Shown: positions 12,772-23,872 of the stretch, one piece after another
How the letters are laid out: each line of letters begins with the position of its first letter
Position numbering within the stretch: the first letter of the stretch is position 1
NCBI GenBank assembly: GCA_023053545.1
Contig: JAKZAN010000007.1
Location: 4,464,001 to 4,528,000, forward strand
Source: Lepidurus packardi
Lineage: Eukaryota; Arthropoda; Branchiopoda; Notostraca; Triopsidae
Direction of reading: 5' to 3'
Length of the DNA: 64,000 nt
Position numbers and translations under genes: made by a program
Notes under the pieces: generated by a model
Database searches by the model: none
The model's input: the letters and a program-made list of their open reading frames with translations, nothing else
Told to the model about the DNA's origin: nothing

Positions 12772-15253
12772 ATGGCGACTCAACGGAAAAAGCATTCTCC
12801 TCTGTGTTTTTTGTGGAGGACACGTGATCCGGTGATGAGTGCTTCCCAACTGAAGAGACTTGGAGAGCACAAGTACAGCTGCACAAATGGAAGCTTGCTG
12901 GACCCTTTCATGCAACCGTGGTGGAACTGGCTGGTCACACAACTGCCCTTATGGATGGCTCCGAATTTAATTACCATTAGTGGATTGGCTGTCAATATAA
13001 TTACGTCCTTAATTCTTGTATATTATAGCCCAGACGGAAAACAAGAGGTAAATCCCCTTTCGGTCTGCCCTTCGATGTCTATTCTTTATCATGTTATGGC
13101 CTCTTAGCTTTCCCATACGAAAAACTTTTTGGAGGTTAAACGCTGAGCTCGTCCTTTGTTATCTTTTTGGATTTTTTTGGTCTGTTTTGGCGCGTTGGGG
13201 ACGTTCGTAGTTCTTATCAGTCGAACCCCTCACTAGAGTATAATCATAGGTAGCTGTTATCGAACCCTTTAACCCTAAAAGGAAAATGACTAACATATAT
13301 TGCCTAACCTAACTTATACTTGTATTGTGCTTCGTAATTAAAAGGAATGTTTTCTATTTTCGCAGGTACCTGGATGGGCATGTCTTTTATGTGCAATTGG
13401 TCTGTTTATCTACCAAAGCCTGGACGCAATTGATGGAAAGCAAGCTCGTCGGACAGGGTCTTCATCACCTCTAGGTGAACTCTTTGATCATGGTTGTGAT
13501 GCTCTCTCTGTAGGTAAGAATTAACACGCTGAAAAAGAAAGTAAAATACTAAACGCAGGAATCTAGTATTTGTAGCACTGGCTGTCTGTGTGGCTGTGGG
13601 CTTAGGCCATCACCCGAATTGGATGTTTTTCCAATGCTTCGCCTCATTAACCTTATTTTATTGTGCTCACTGGCAGACTTACGTTTCAGGTAAAGTCTAA
13701 TAGACAGAAACTTCGCTTTTTGTCGATAATAAGGCAGTTTGTAGGGACTTTAAAGTTTGGGTTGTTTGATGTCACAGAAGCTCAATTCAGTATCATTGGA
13801 ATTCATCTTGCATGCTTTGTACTTGGATCCAGTTTCTTCACATTGGAGGTAAGTCTTTCACTATGCTGTTTCGATGTCAAATTTTGATGTCTAATTGAAC
13901 ATTACTGGAAAAAAACAGATCAACTAAACGATTTCATCTTCAGTGGCCTAATTTATTATCATTGAACGTAATTATAATTATGTCTTGCGCAGTTGTGGGG
14001 AACCGACATCAAATTAAGAGTCCTCTTGGTTATGAGCATTAGTTTCGTATCCCTCAATTCTTTTAAAGCCTACACCTTAGCGATTTTAGGCGGAGGGATT
14101 GGCAAAAACGGATCTACCGTAGCTGTAAGACAAATTAGGCCTTCCTGGCCCTTACAAATTGCGTAATATCGGGAGCTTTTGTTTGTTCTTTCCCCTTGAT
14201 GTTTACATTGTGAGGGGGTTTTATTTATCCGCTTAAGTGTAGCAAAATAGGGAAACTAAGGAAATGTGTGCGTGTGTGAAATTAATTGCAGAAATCTCCT
14301 GGTATTTTTTTGTCATTTCCTTTTTTATTTCCTTTGCTTTTCACGTGGGTTTAAGCTTCCGTGGCTCAACTTGCCAGCTGTGGTTGTACCAGGGTTCTTC
14401 ACGCTCTGCGTTTATTGCTTCATTTCTTATAACTTGTTATCAGTTATACTGCGAGGCGGGGCTGGAAAAAATGGGTCTACTGTCGCCGTAAGTGGTTAGC
14501 TTTCCTTGCATTCTACTCGGGATCTCGGCTTACAAGGCAGTATTGAGAAATAGACGCTAATTTTCTTTCATTCTGCGTCAGGGTACCAGTGTATTATCAC
14601 CAGCAATCCCCTTTGGATTGGTGGTCGTCCCTGCGTACGTTATTGCGCGTATGAGTGAGGAACATTTGTACGAAGAACACCCTACTTTGTATATTATGGC
14701 GTTTGGACTAGTCTCTGCCAAAGTCACGAACCGATTAGTGGTAAGCTATATAGTTTGTAATGTTCTTTTTAGCGTTTGTAAACGTATTTGCATAATCATA
14801 GGTGGCTCATATGACCAAGAGTGAAATGGACTTGCTAGATTCCGTGTTATGGGGTCCGGCACTCCTGTTTCTCAACCAGTATTTCAACACGTTTATCACG
14901 GAATACTACGTTTTGTGGGTTTGTTTCGTAAGTTTGTTTTTACAAGTATCCACTACTAACATTCAAAATTAATTGCAGCCGTTTCAGTTTAGAGGAATTT
15001 ATTTTGCTTGCTTAACAGAAAGTTGAAAAGGGTTTGCGTAACATCAGTATTTGTTTTTTAGGTTTGGGCCTTGTGGGATTTGACGCGCTATTGCAGCTCG
15101 GTCTGTGTTGAGATTTGCGACGCATTGAACATAGAATTGTTTCGGATAACTCCGAAAGTCATTGACGGAGTTGGAGCTACCATAAAGAATAACACTGCTG
15201 CAGAACAAGGCACGAATGGTTTCTCGAAATCTTCGAAACACAAAAAGCAGTAG
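12772..15253 (+). CDS. CEPT1: Choline/ethanolamine phosphotransferase (CDP-alcohol phosphotransferase)
   Basis: Exons: 12772-13047, 13366-13513, 13567-13689, 13745-13848, then either 13993-14124 or 14356-14487, then 14582-14740, 14802-14927, 15062-15253. Each form has 419 residues (human CEPT1 416). The CDP-alcohol phosphotransferase signature DG-x2-AR-x8-G-x3-D-x3-D is complete: D115, G116, A119, R120, G129, D133, D137. Other family blocks are [42 protein letters not shown] and VAHMTKSE. The enzyme is a multi-pass ER/Golgi membrane protein of the Kennedy pathway that joins CDP-choline or CDP-ethanolamine to diacylglycerol. Sequence alone does not separate CEPT1 from CHPT1-type choline specificity. 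The two alternative fifth exons are described separately. Confidence 0.94.
13993..14124 (+). other. CEPT1: Phosphotransferase alternative exon 5a
   Basis: This 132-nt exon starts after the strong acceptor CTTGCGCAG, ends before GTAAGAC, and is phase 0 at both ends. It encodes 44 residues from [13 protein letters not shown] to GKNGSTVA. The start resembles vertebrate CEPT1 (EIKLKI) better than exon 5b does. It covers one transmembrane helix and the conserved GKNGST loop. Exon 5b has the same length, phase and final motif. Confidence 0.85.
14356..14487 (+). other. CEPT1: Phosphotransferase alternative exon 5b
   Basis: This exon is also 132 nt and phase 0 at both ends. It starts after GGGTTTAAG and ends before GTAAGTGG. 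It encodes 44 residues from [14 protein letters not shown] to [11 protein letters not shown]. Its second half ([12 protein letters not shown]) is closer to vertebrate CEPT1 (VILHGGVGKNGS) than exon 5a is. Including both exons would keep the frame but repeat a helix, so one exon per mRNA is expected. Confidence 0.85.
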
Positions 15254-15880
15254 AGTTAGCTGGACGTAGTTAGTTTTTTATGGAGTTTCCCAGAATTATG
15301 TTGTTATTTTCTCTTCTCTTTTCCTTATTTTCTGTAAGGATCCAGTGCCTTCCCTCTTTTCTCCCGTTTTAGAACAAGCGCAACACGCGTAGTAGAATTG
15401 GGTTTAGCAAAAACAGAGAAGGTTTTGTGCAAGGTAAAGCACCAGTGAGAGTTCAAACGAAACTGTTTAAACATCAATTTATTTGAAGTGTTGCCGTGCA
15501 AGCCCGGTCTTTGTTTGTGGTCTCTTTTTCCAAGTTTTCATTTGCGTTAAACCAAGAAATATAGGGGGAGGTCTATCCTAGTCAATCTAAATCTAGGATG
15601 AATCAAAGAGGTTTGTAAAAAGCAGTACTAAGTTTTTTTTTCTTTTGGGTGGGAAGTGGGGAGAGACCTTATACCGTGCAAACGTGGGCGTTCCATATTG
15701 CTTGAATTGTAACCACTGCGAATTCAATGAAAAGCTAACAAAATACATGCTGGGGTAGTAACTGAACTATTAAAAATGCAATTAACTACTAGTAAAAGAG
15801 CAAGTTAATTAATTGGGGATGTATTACTTGTTTTGGGAAACGTTCGTTGGTCATATTTCGCAATTAACTCAATAGCAGAG
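15254..15880. other. Phosphotransferase 3' flank, no gene seen
   Basis: Probably 3' untranslated sequence and spacer, with T-rich runs. No coding frame with support. Confidence 0.4.
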
Positions 15881-16312
15881 ATTGGAGATTACACGGTGGC
15901 GTATGGCCCGCGAGCGAAGAAAGCCAACAAATTGGAAAAAAGGTTACGGACACTCACTGCCAGCTACCAAGTGCGCTCGCAGGATTAGCCAAGCAGCCAG
16001 TTAAACTTTGGGACCGAATTGAAACGGCCAGTATCGAGGTCAAAACGTACTCGTTTCTAAAGAAGCATGAAGAGCAGGGAATTCCATGGAATTTGGAGGT
16101 GAGTGTCTTGTTTTATGTTATTTTCTTAAGTGCCACTGAATACTTTATGGGTGTGACTATATTCTTCGTTATTTGTTCAGTCAGTGACGCAGAATCTGAA
16201 ACGGCATACGGAGCGACAGAAACAACTACAACTACTTTTTGACTAATTGCGTCGCCAGCTGGAAGACTTGAAAGGACCCGAAGGGATTCAAGTGTGGGTA
16301 GTGGGCTCATGA
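15881..16312 (+). pseudogene. Fragment of an unidentified gene, apparently decayed
   Basis: A frame open before 15881 reads into a lysine-rich segment (GPRAKKANKLEKRLRTL) and meets TAG at about 15985. A shifted frame then reads LAKQPVKLWDRIETASIEVK and IPWNLE up to a good donor at 16099. After an 82-nt intron the same frame continues with SVTQNLKRHTERQKQLQ, hits a TAA near 16242, and goes on in frame with LRRQLEDLKGPEGIQV. Coding-like sequence on both sides of a frameshift and a stop suggests a dead charged, probably coiled-coil gene. I could not name it. A missed intron at the frameshift cannot be excluded. Confidence 0.4.
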
Positions 16313-16835
16313 TTCTAAAATTATGCAAGTGAGATGTTTTGCTCCAACCGGAATTCCTTATTTGCTTATTTATTATATCAAAACGTTTCCCGTCAAAATC
16401 TAGTTTCCAAAAAAATTCCGTGTTGTACGATTTGTGATTTTTTAATAAAAGCGAAAATTTTTGCAATTTTTGCGTGATTTAAAAAAAATCGCGAAAAGGG
16501 GTGTGGTCTCTACAAAAAAGACGAATCCTTGGTGGATTTCAACAAAAAGGGGGTGTGGTCTCTTTTCGAACTGGAAAAGCGTTTTCTGTGCTTTTTCCCA
16601 TAAGGAAAACCGAGAACCTGTCGTTCCGTGCGTGCTATCCACTCGTTTACACACTTATATTAAGCAGTCTTTGAAATATATATAAATGCAGCATATGAAC
16701 AAAGCTGATATACAGTGTATGTTTGAAGTTATCCATATTTTGTTCGATTTATAAAGATATTACGGTTCACCTATAGCCATACCTTCATATCCCCCATATC
16801 AAAATTTATACAAAAAATACTTACGTTATTACGAG
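16313..16835. other. Spacer with a short direct repeat
   Basis: No supported gene. The 14-mer GGGGTGTGGTCTCT occurs twice, near 16498 and 16549, each copy in an A-rich setting. The sequence becomes homologous to copy B (27.7 kb) from about 16836. Confidence 0.4.
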
Positions 16836-17874
16836 TCAAAATCATTCAAAAAAAGGGAAAATGTACTAACTTATAAGAAAGAAAGCTCTTGAAGACAGGA
16901 ATGTACTCGTGGCTTCAGAGAAGTATAAATGTTGATTATAGGGAAAAGGTCGCCGCGTTGTATCCTACTGATGAATTTCAAAGGAACACTTACAGCTCAA
17001 CGATGACGCGGGGAAGAGGCTTCTGTTAACGAAAACAACCAATTCTCATGATTACTAGAGCTTGATGCAAAACCGATGATATTTTTCGCGAAAGTCAATG
17101 CAACTGAAGTCGAATAGAAATCGAAATGTATTTACTGAAACGTTTTCAAATGAGAAAGCTTTCAATAGGGAACCTACGAATAGTTCTCCGTGTTTACTAA
17201 GCATTTTCTTAGGAAATATCTGCATTATTCTAAAGCCTGGATGCGACATGGAAATCGGAAGTTCTCGGAAGAACTCGAGCGTTGAATTGCCGAGGCATAA
17301 TAGACAATTTATCGTACATTGCTCAACATTTTCTTGGAAATCGCTAAACGTTCCCATAGAGTACATGAAACATTTGGTAAAAACCATAAAACCATTAACT
17401 TGGATTTCCATCACTTTTATCCTTGTAGACATAAAAGCCCCTCCTTGACAACTTCGACACGTATGTAATCCATTACATCCGTTTATGGCTTCATGTTATT
17501 TCTCTCACATCTCGTAATGTAGTGAATGTAACGGAAATGACTAATTAGGGCAACAGAGGCGGAATCGTTAACTGAGCATTATGTAAGTGCTGTATTTAAT
17601 CCACAATATTTAAAAAATCATTCAACGCGGGGACTAGTAGAGTCATTACGCAAATTGTCAAATCCAACAACAAACAGGCAGATCCTAAACAATTGTGCTC
17701 TAGAAAATCACTCGTTTAGGGTACGAAGCTAAGGCACTCCATTCCGTTCGCGAGACATGACGTGAGATGTGAAAAAAACTAGGCAACTGCAAAACACAGG
17801 TGTGCAATTTTCTTATTTTTTTCTTTTTCTTTTCAAGCGAGGCTAAACTTGTTCTCAAATTGGGAAGTAGGAAG

Positions 17875-19919
17875 CTAAACATCCAATGTCCGGGTGACAC
17901 TTACTTGTTCTACTTCCTTGTTGACAACGTAGAACTCGTGTTTCTTTGATAAAAGTCCCCATATCACAGCAACATTTTCGATAACTAACTTAAGGGGCGT
18001 GGTGACGACGCCGGCTACTAGACAAAGCGCGAATCTCATCCATCCAAGCCGAGCAATAGTGAAGGAAATCCAAACACCGTACAAATACATGTACATGTTT
18101 ACTCCCGCCACGAAGAACATCACAAAGTCGTACCACTGCACATGAAATAATAGAAGTTAATTAATTAAAAAACTCAAACAATATAGAAGTTTTTTTTCTA
18201 CTTACTTGCGGAAGCGGAATTGGGTACAAAGGCGACAAAAACAAATTGGAAGTCGCGAGGGGCAGTGTGACCCATGAGTATACTGACAAGAGGATCAAAG
18301 GCTTGCAACGCCAGGGAATGAGAGGGGAATGGACTGTTAAAAGAATTCCTTGGAGCCAACGCTTTCGCTGGCGCAAAAAATCCAGGATGTTAAAAGGACT
18401 CTTTTCCCACATCTCGCCTTCGATAAAGTCAAAGCTGTAGCCTTTGCTATACGCCATCAAGGAAAAGAAGCAATCTTCCGCCACAGAACTGTCAATGCCA
18501 TTGTCAAAGGAAACTTTTCTCTCAGCTTCTACCTAAATTGAAATCAAAACATGAAATCTATCCGTTTAGTTTCATGAGATATTACCTTCGAAACAACAAA
18601 AGATCCTTTCCATCCATAAATCGGCTTATGGAAAAATGAAAATTGGAAGCGCAGCTTCCCCATATCGTCCGCTGAGCGATACGCATCGGATAAGGTTAAA
18701 AGCCAGTTGACTACTTTTTCACTTCCATAGGTAATTAGGCCCTGGAACGATTTTTTAAATAGCCACGATTTGATCGAAATTTCGATACACGATAAAAAAA
18801 AAAAATACAACACGAAGAATGCTAAACATAAATATTGTTTAAACCTGACCAAAGGAATGCTTGTTAGCTAGCGCAACATTTTAAAAAAATCGTACAATTA
18901 AAATTGCAAAGAATAAAAAAATACAAATACAAAAGATACACAGATTAAAATTAAACATTAAAATTAAAAAATATTAAAAAAATAAAATAAAAAAACAGCC
19001 ATGATTTGACTGAAATTTCGATAGACGATAAAAAAAATAGAAAGCATAAAAAAGAAGATTACTAAGGACACAATAACTTTTTTTTTACCGGACAAAAGCC
19101 TACCAACTAACGCATTAAAAAAAATCACAAAATTAAAATTTTTTTAAAAAATAGAAAAAAACAGCCACGACATGACGGAAATTTTGATAAACGATAAAAA
19201 AAAACATAAATACGAAGATTGCTAAACCTTAAATAACTTTTTTATTTTACCTGACCAAAGGAATGCTTGTCAGCTAGCGCAAAATTCATTATTCCTTTGA
19301 CCGATGACTCCGTAAGTAGGGTTTCTTCATCCAAGTGTACAATCCAGTCGCGATCGCTTAAAATATTAACTCCATCTTCTAAAGCGTACTGTAAAGCTCG
19401 CCCTTTGAAAAGCACCCCAGTTGTGGTACGATAATCAGCAGGTACAACAACTTCCCTGATTCTGGCATTGGAGAGAATGCCAATACTTTTGTCCGTGACT
19501 ACTTCAATCATAAAATTGCCCAAGCCCGCGTCTAAGCACGTATTGGTGTTTCGGTCTACATTACAGCGCACTAAGTCAGGGTAATTACCCCTAGTGACAA
19601 CTCGTATGCAAATGAGCGGGAGCTTGGAAGGCAGTTGGCGGACCTGCGGTTTTCCGGGGAACGCATTATAGAACACCAGTCCACAAAAATTAAAGATGGT
19701 TTGCGGCAAGCCACTGATCACCACACCCCGGCAAAAGTAAAGAAGAATGCAGCCAAATATTCCATACGACTCCCACGGATCCAGCAAATCCGCAGATCTG
19801 ATTTTGGCATCAAAGGGATTACGGCCTCCAATATAAATAAACACAATAATGGTTGCGGCTAATGCAGTGCAATGGATAGCATGCTTAACGGAACTGGAAA
19901 TGGAAGGCATTTTGCGCAA
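17875..19919 (-). CDS. egh: Egghead, beta-1,4-mannosyltransferase, copy A
   Basis: Four exons on the minus strand: 19919-19251, 18741-18586, 18532-18206, 18135-17875, giving 470 residues (Drosophila Egh 457). The start MRKMPSIS is used; a second ATG three codons later is possible. An N-terminal membrane anchor is followed by NFCGLVFYNAFPGKPQ, the GT2 catalytic motif HLDEE (195-199), ED (294-295) and QRKRW (330-334), then C-terminal membrane helices and WGLLSKKHEFYVV. Egghead adds mannose to glucosylceramide, the second sugar of arthropod-series glycosphingolipids, in the Golgi. All key residues are intact and all phases close. It differs from copy B at about 24 of 470 positions. Intron 1 contains extra partial copies of the end of exon 1. 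Confidence 0.95.
18742..19250. repeat. Repeated exon-1-end/intron unit in egghead intron 1, copy A
   Basis: Three degenerate units each run from a block like GATTTGATCGAAATTTCGATA through an A-rich stretch to a copy of the exon 1 donor region. The donor-like copies (plus strand ACCTGACCAAAGGAATGCTT) start at about 18843 (good match), about 19087 (poorer) and 19250 (the real junction). Copy B has the same arrangement, so the repeats arose before the segmental duplication. Confidence 0.8.
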
Positions 19920-21009
19920 TACGAGGGCTTTGCCAAACTTTGCCTAATTCCAAACACAGATTTGTCGTATATTTAATTTAAGGGAATCTCGAAGCTCTAG
20001 TTGTACCTCACAATGCCGAAATGCGAGCGGTAGTCACGAGTGAGTAGGACTATGTTCCAGGGCTGCTTTTGTTGCGGTAAGATCCCCGCCTTCATCTACC
20101 AATTCACCGTGCTCAGCAAACAACCTTCAATATACATAAATACACAGGTTGTGTCACTGTACGTAGGACACCTGACAATTATATAGGTCATAGCCTGTCT
20201 GCCAGATACTGTAGTATTACGGAAGTACCCAGTATAACGCAACATAAAACGCAATTAAGAATTATAAACAAACTTATACTGACGTGTAAATTGAAAAAAA
20301 AAAACTGTAACAATTAACAAAAATACTGTGAACGCTCAAATTTACCGTAACTGATGCTTGGAAATAAATTGTGTAACCAACCCGTTGCTTATTTACACTG
20401 AAACATAAAAAAGGCATACCTTCAGCTTCACGACCTGGGTTCGACAACGAGAGACTTTTCCGCCTTCCATGGATTAAACCAGTGCTTGCATAATTGCATC
20501 GTAAAGGGTTTCCTTATGAACTTGCCAAATAACTGTTCCCTGATCTCGCAAACCTGATTTTTTTTATTTTATCATGCACTCGAAATATTCTACAACTTGT
20601 CTTGTAAAGTACGCCACGGAAGCACTAAATTGTGCTTATTGCCGCGGTTTTGTTTTTCCTTGAGTTTTGTTAATTTTCCAATGCTTAGATTCTACAACTA
20701 CCGCCCGCTCGCAAGTAAGCTGTCAACAACCTGATTCGCAGGTCGAATTTACGAACCTGTGAAAAACCATCACGCGAACCGCGACAATGAATTTCCACCT
20801 GCCTTTGGATTTTACAACAGGACAAGACGACACATTTCGACTACATGCAATGAAACTGCCATATGTTTCAGAAGCAATGAATACTCATAACAGAAAAAAA
20901 GGCAACTACGCCGTAGAAAAAAAAACATAACTTTGACAGTTTGCCGATGGGAAAATAGTTCACCCTTTCGCACAAATCGAAAATAATTCCTGAACGAAGC
21001 TCAAAACTA
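19920..21009. other. Spacer between egghead A and the zinc-finger exons
   Basis: This is the egghead leader and promoter side together with the spacer to the lola-type pseudo-exons. It is closely matched at 30777-31739. No further gene was recognised. Confidence 0.45.
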
Positions 21010-21507
21010 TTAGGTCGTGAGACACGCACCTCTAGTAATGTGCCTGGTCAATCGGAATCTGTACATGAATGATTTCCCGCAAAGAGGGCACACAAAGTCT
21101 TTCCTTTTGTCGCGGCACTCATACTTTGCATGACGCCAAAGACTTCTTTGCAAGGAGTACGTTTTCCCACACACCGTACACCCATACAATTGGGTATTTT
21201 CGTTTGGCACATTCGGAGGATGTGCCGGTTCAACCTTCACTATAGGAACTGCCACACGAGTTCGCTGTTCCGGGTACAGTGTAGCGATTTCGCCGTCTTC
21301 ACTTTCGCCATTGTGTGCGTGGGAGAGTGACCGATTGCTGCTGGATGAATTGTGTTCCTGACTTTGGCACAGGTCCAAAGGAGGGCAATCCGGTCGGTAC
21401 AGGAAATTGGACAACTTGGGGAATGGAACTCCTGTAGGCCCAAATTGTCCAATTATGGACAATAATTTAGCTTCTTGGGTCAAAGAAGCCACCAGTAATT
21501 CCAGCTC
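21010..21507 (-). pseudogene. Lola-type zinc-finger terminal exon 2, copy A, frameshifted
   Basis: This is the counterpart of the working exon 31740-32260. It encodes the same finger pair (YGCTVCGKTYS, then DFVCPLCGKSFMYRF) and ends RGACLTT-stop. Relative to copy B it has one extra base shortly after the acceptor (minus strand TTCTTTGACCC against TTCTTGTCCC). Entered from a phase-1 donor such as that of the BTB exon, it therefore reads into TAA within about 14 codons. It also lacks the 24 nt encoding LPECSVYR. No BTB exon remains upstream of it. The 160-residue open frame inside the exon is left over from the former reading frame. Confidence 0.82.
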
Positions 21508-21738
21508 CTAGTTAACAAATGTAAACAAAAAAAAAACAATGAACTATTATGGTTACAAGCGACTCTCCACCGAATAAAGCAATATGCGTGTCAAATAAAA
21601 CAATAAAGTTTGCATTAAACAAAGTCTGGCTCTATTATTTCTCATGAGGGGGGAAAAAGATAAAAATTAGAGGCGCCATTTCGATCACATGTGGTAGCTA
21701 ACTTTAAAATAGTAGCATAACTAATGCAAATTCTCTTC

Positions 21739-21931
21739 TAATTCAGCTGGATCCAGTCCATGCAGCTTTCTGATGTGACGTTGCTGATCACTTTTGTGCT
21801 TAAAGCACTGCAAACAGATACGACACTTGAACTGGGGCTCAACCCCGTACTAAGTAGCAGGTGCTAAGATATTCGTCAACACAAAGCTTGGGACGGGGAT
21901 AACATCTGACGGGAAAGTGTCTGTAAAGGAA
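21739..21931 (-). pseudogene. Lola-type zinc-finger terminal exon 1, copy A, internally deleted
   Basis: The acceptor TTTACAG and the first 22 or so codons (DTFPSDVIPVPSFVLTNI) match copy B, then the reading frame runs straight into TAG. About 285 bp present in copy B (about 32602-32890), encoding the acidic linker and the first finger, are missing. The second finger (FKCRICLQCFKHKSDQ) remains beyond the break, with a C replacing the R of copy B. The exon cannot make a zinc-finger tail. Confidence 0.85.
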
Positions 21932-21953
21932 AACAGAAAGTCTTGGTTACGCC

Positions 21954-22005
21954 CACAGTATAAAGGTTTCAAAACAGTATAAAGGTTTGAAACCTCTATA
22001 CTGTG
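21954..22005. mobile_element. 52-bp MITE-like insertion with 8-bp target duplication
   Basis: The element starts CACAGTATAAAGGTTT and ends with the inverted form AACCTCTATACTGTG. It is flanked by GTTACGCC on both sides (21946-21953 and 22006-22013). Copy B has the empty site with a single GTTACGCC at 32988-32995. The 8-bp duplication fits hAT or P-type transposition. A larger element with related ends lies at 39563-39986. Confidence 0.9.
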
Positions 22006-22950
22006 GTTACGCCACTTTGAAACAGGGAAACTACTCGTTTTTCTTTCATCTCTCTTTAAGAAAACAGGAAATGTTACTCTGAGCTTTGAGGTTTTTAATT
22101 CACAAGACTTTCTGCTTTACAATTACTGAAATGAATGGCTCAAAAAGACTCATTAACTCAAACACAGGAAAGGATAATACGTGAACCTGAGTACGATTCC
22201 AGGTACACATACAAAAACAAATCCGTCTTAGACTGAAGCACGTGGAGGAGACTAATTCGCCAGATACTTTTGAGGTACAATACATATTTTTTGCTGAAAA
22301 TGCTTCTGAGAACATAAAGTCGCGGGATGTAATTTACTGCTCATTGTACAACTGCTCCGGACCGTCACGACAGTAAGATCCTCGAGACGACGAAGCAGCA
22401 AAAAAAACTTCTAAGCGAAAAACGACACGTTCTAGCTATTCGTTGCGATTTGATTCGACAGGCTGATATCACCTGTTCTTCTCCCATGATCATCGAAGTT
22501 AAAAAGTGATCTTTATCCCACCTAACTACCAATTAGACTGACTTGCCAGAACTGAATGTTTCGTAACAAAGATCACTGGCAGTGATAACCAAAGAACACG
22601 GGAATCAGATTTCGCAAAACGCGAAAGAAGCAATACGCAATACGTGGAAGTATGTTCTAACTCACTAAGTAAATAAATATAGATGTAAGAAAAAAGTTAA
22701 AAATTGGGAAAGTTAAAAGTGTGCTCTGATGAATACAATACAGAAGAAGTCTACTTAAGGTCAAGCCCCACTTCACCTAACAGCATACATCTTACATCGC
22801 GAACGGCTATGGATAAAATGTGTCCTTTACAATTTCTAGGGGGGAAAAAGAAAAAAAATTCACGAAAAGAAATTATCCAATCAAATGAACGCTCTCAGCC
22901 ATCTTATAACTCGTATGCCTCTAAAGTGACCTGCACCAAGTGTGTAACTT

Positions 22951-23872
22951 CCCAGGTAGCACACTACGGTCGAAGAATGGTTGAAGTGACGTCACCGACG
23001 TTGAAAGTTGTCGTCACTCTGCGACGTCAATGTCACTTGAAAATTGACGTCACCTTCCCGTTTCCCGGACGTCGAATTCGACCGCCTACATTGACGTCGC
23101 TTGCAGGTTGAGGCGACGTCGCAAAGAGCCAACTTTCTGCGTCCCGGTTAGGTAAAATATCTGGTCCTGTGAGGATTTCTATTTGGTGACTCCAGATTCA
23201 TACTTAAAGCCAATGTTTTCTGAAATGGACGTTCTTTAATAAAATATATGTTGAACTGCTTTTTAAATTTAAGAGGGATAATTTAGAAGAATTCTCATGG
23301 TCGCCTTTGCGTATCCCTTTATTTTGGTGGAGTCATGCGTAACAATTGACAATTAAATCTTATAGAAGTTGTTATTAATACATGACATAAAACTAAGTTG
23401 TCTGTTTCATTTATTTTCATTGCATGTATACAATAACAAAACGACAGGCGAGCTGTCAACTACGCTATGCAAATAGGATGGCTGAAACGTCTAATATTTT
23501 TGTCTACGTGAGTAGGTTGTACAGGATGTACACGGTAGATGGCAATGACGTTAGTTGAAATTGGTATGAAGCGGGAATTGAAGAACAAACAGGAGCAGGA
23601 GCTTGTGACGCAAGATAATAGAAGTAGTTACCCATAACTATAACTTCCATATCGCAATTCGTGCTCCTTGTCGAAACCCTTCTGCTCAGTCTCGTACTTA
23701 ACTTCTAAAATTCGTTGCAGTGTATTGTTTACAACTAACTGAACGTTATCTTCATTTGGGCTTAAACGTACAATTCAGGGAGGTACAGTATTTGTTTTTT
23801 AAAAAAATACAGCAAAGCGTTAAGTTTACGCAACTTAACACAATTTATTCATAGTTTTTCTTCTTATCAATT
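22951..23872. other. Unique stretch with a cluster of GACGTC palindromes
   Basis: Right after the end of copy A homology, between 22984 and 23120, the words TGACGTCA, CGACGTCA, GGACGTCG, TGACGTCG and CGACGTCG occur together with half-sites. The cluster lies ahead of the transposase relic and could be the subterminal repeat region of that transposon. I see no matching far end. The rest of the stretch shows nothing recognisable. Confidence 0.45.

Larger units (their letters stand above)
16836..22950. repeat. Segmental duplication, copy A
   Basis: This ~6.1-kb block matches 27735-33929 in direct orientation almost throughout: non-coding flank, the egghead gene, its introns and the zinc-finger exons. 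Homology stops at 22950, where copy A continues with CCCAGGTAGCACAC and copy B with AGAGCTTGACT. Differences include an 86-bp or so deletion in copy B near 28173, a deletion of about 285 bp in zinc-finger exon 1 of copy A, a 24-bp in-frame indel and a +1 indel in zinc-finger exon 2, and a 52-bp insertion in copy A at 21954. The two egghead proteins are about 95% identical, so the duplication is not very recent. Confidence 0.93.

Noticed and set aside
21010-21492. The 160-residue copy A zinc-finger frame as an independent gene
   Set aside because: It starts inside the exon only because of the +1 shift; it has no promoter, no BTB part and no upstream donor in the right phase.
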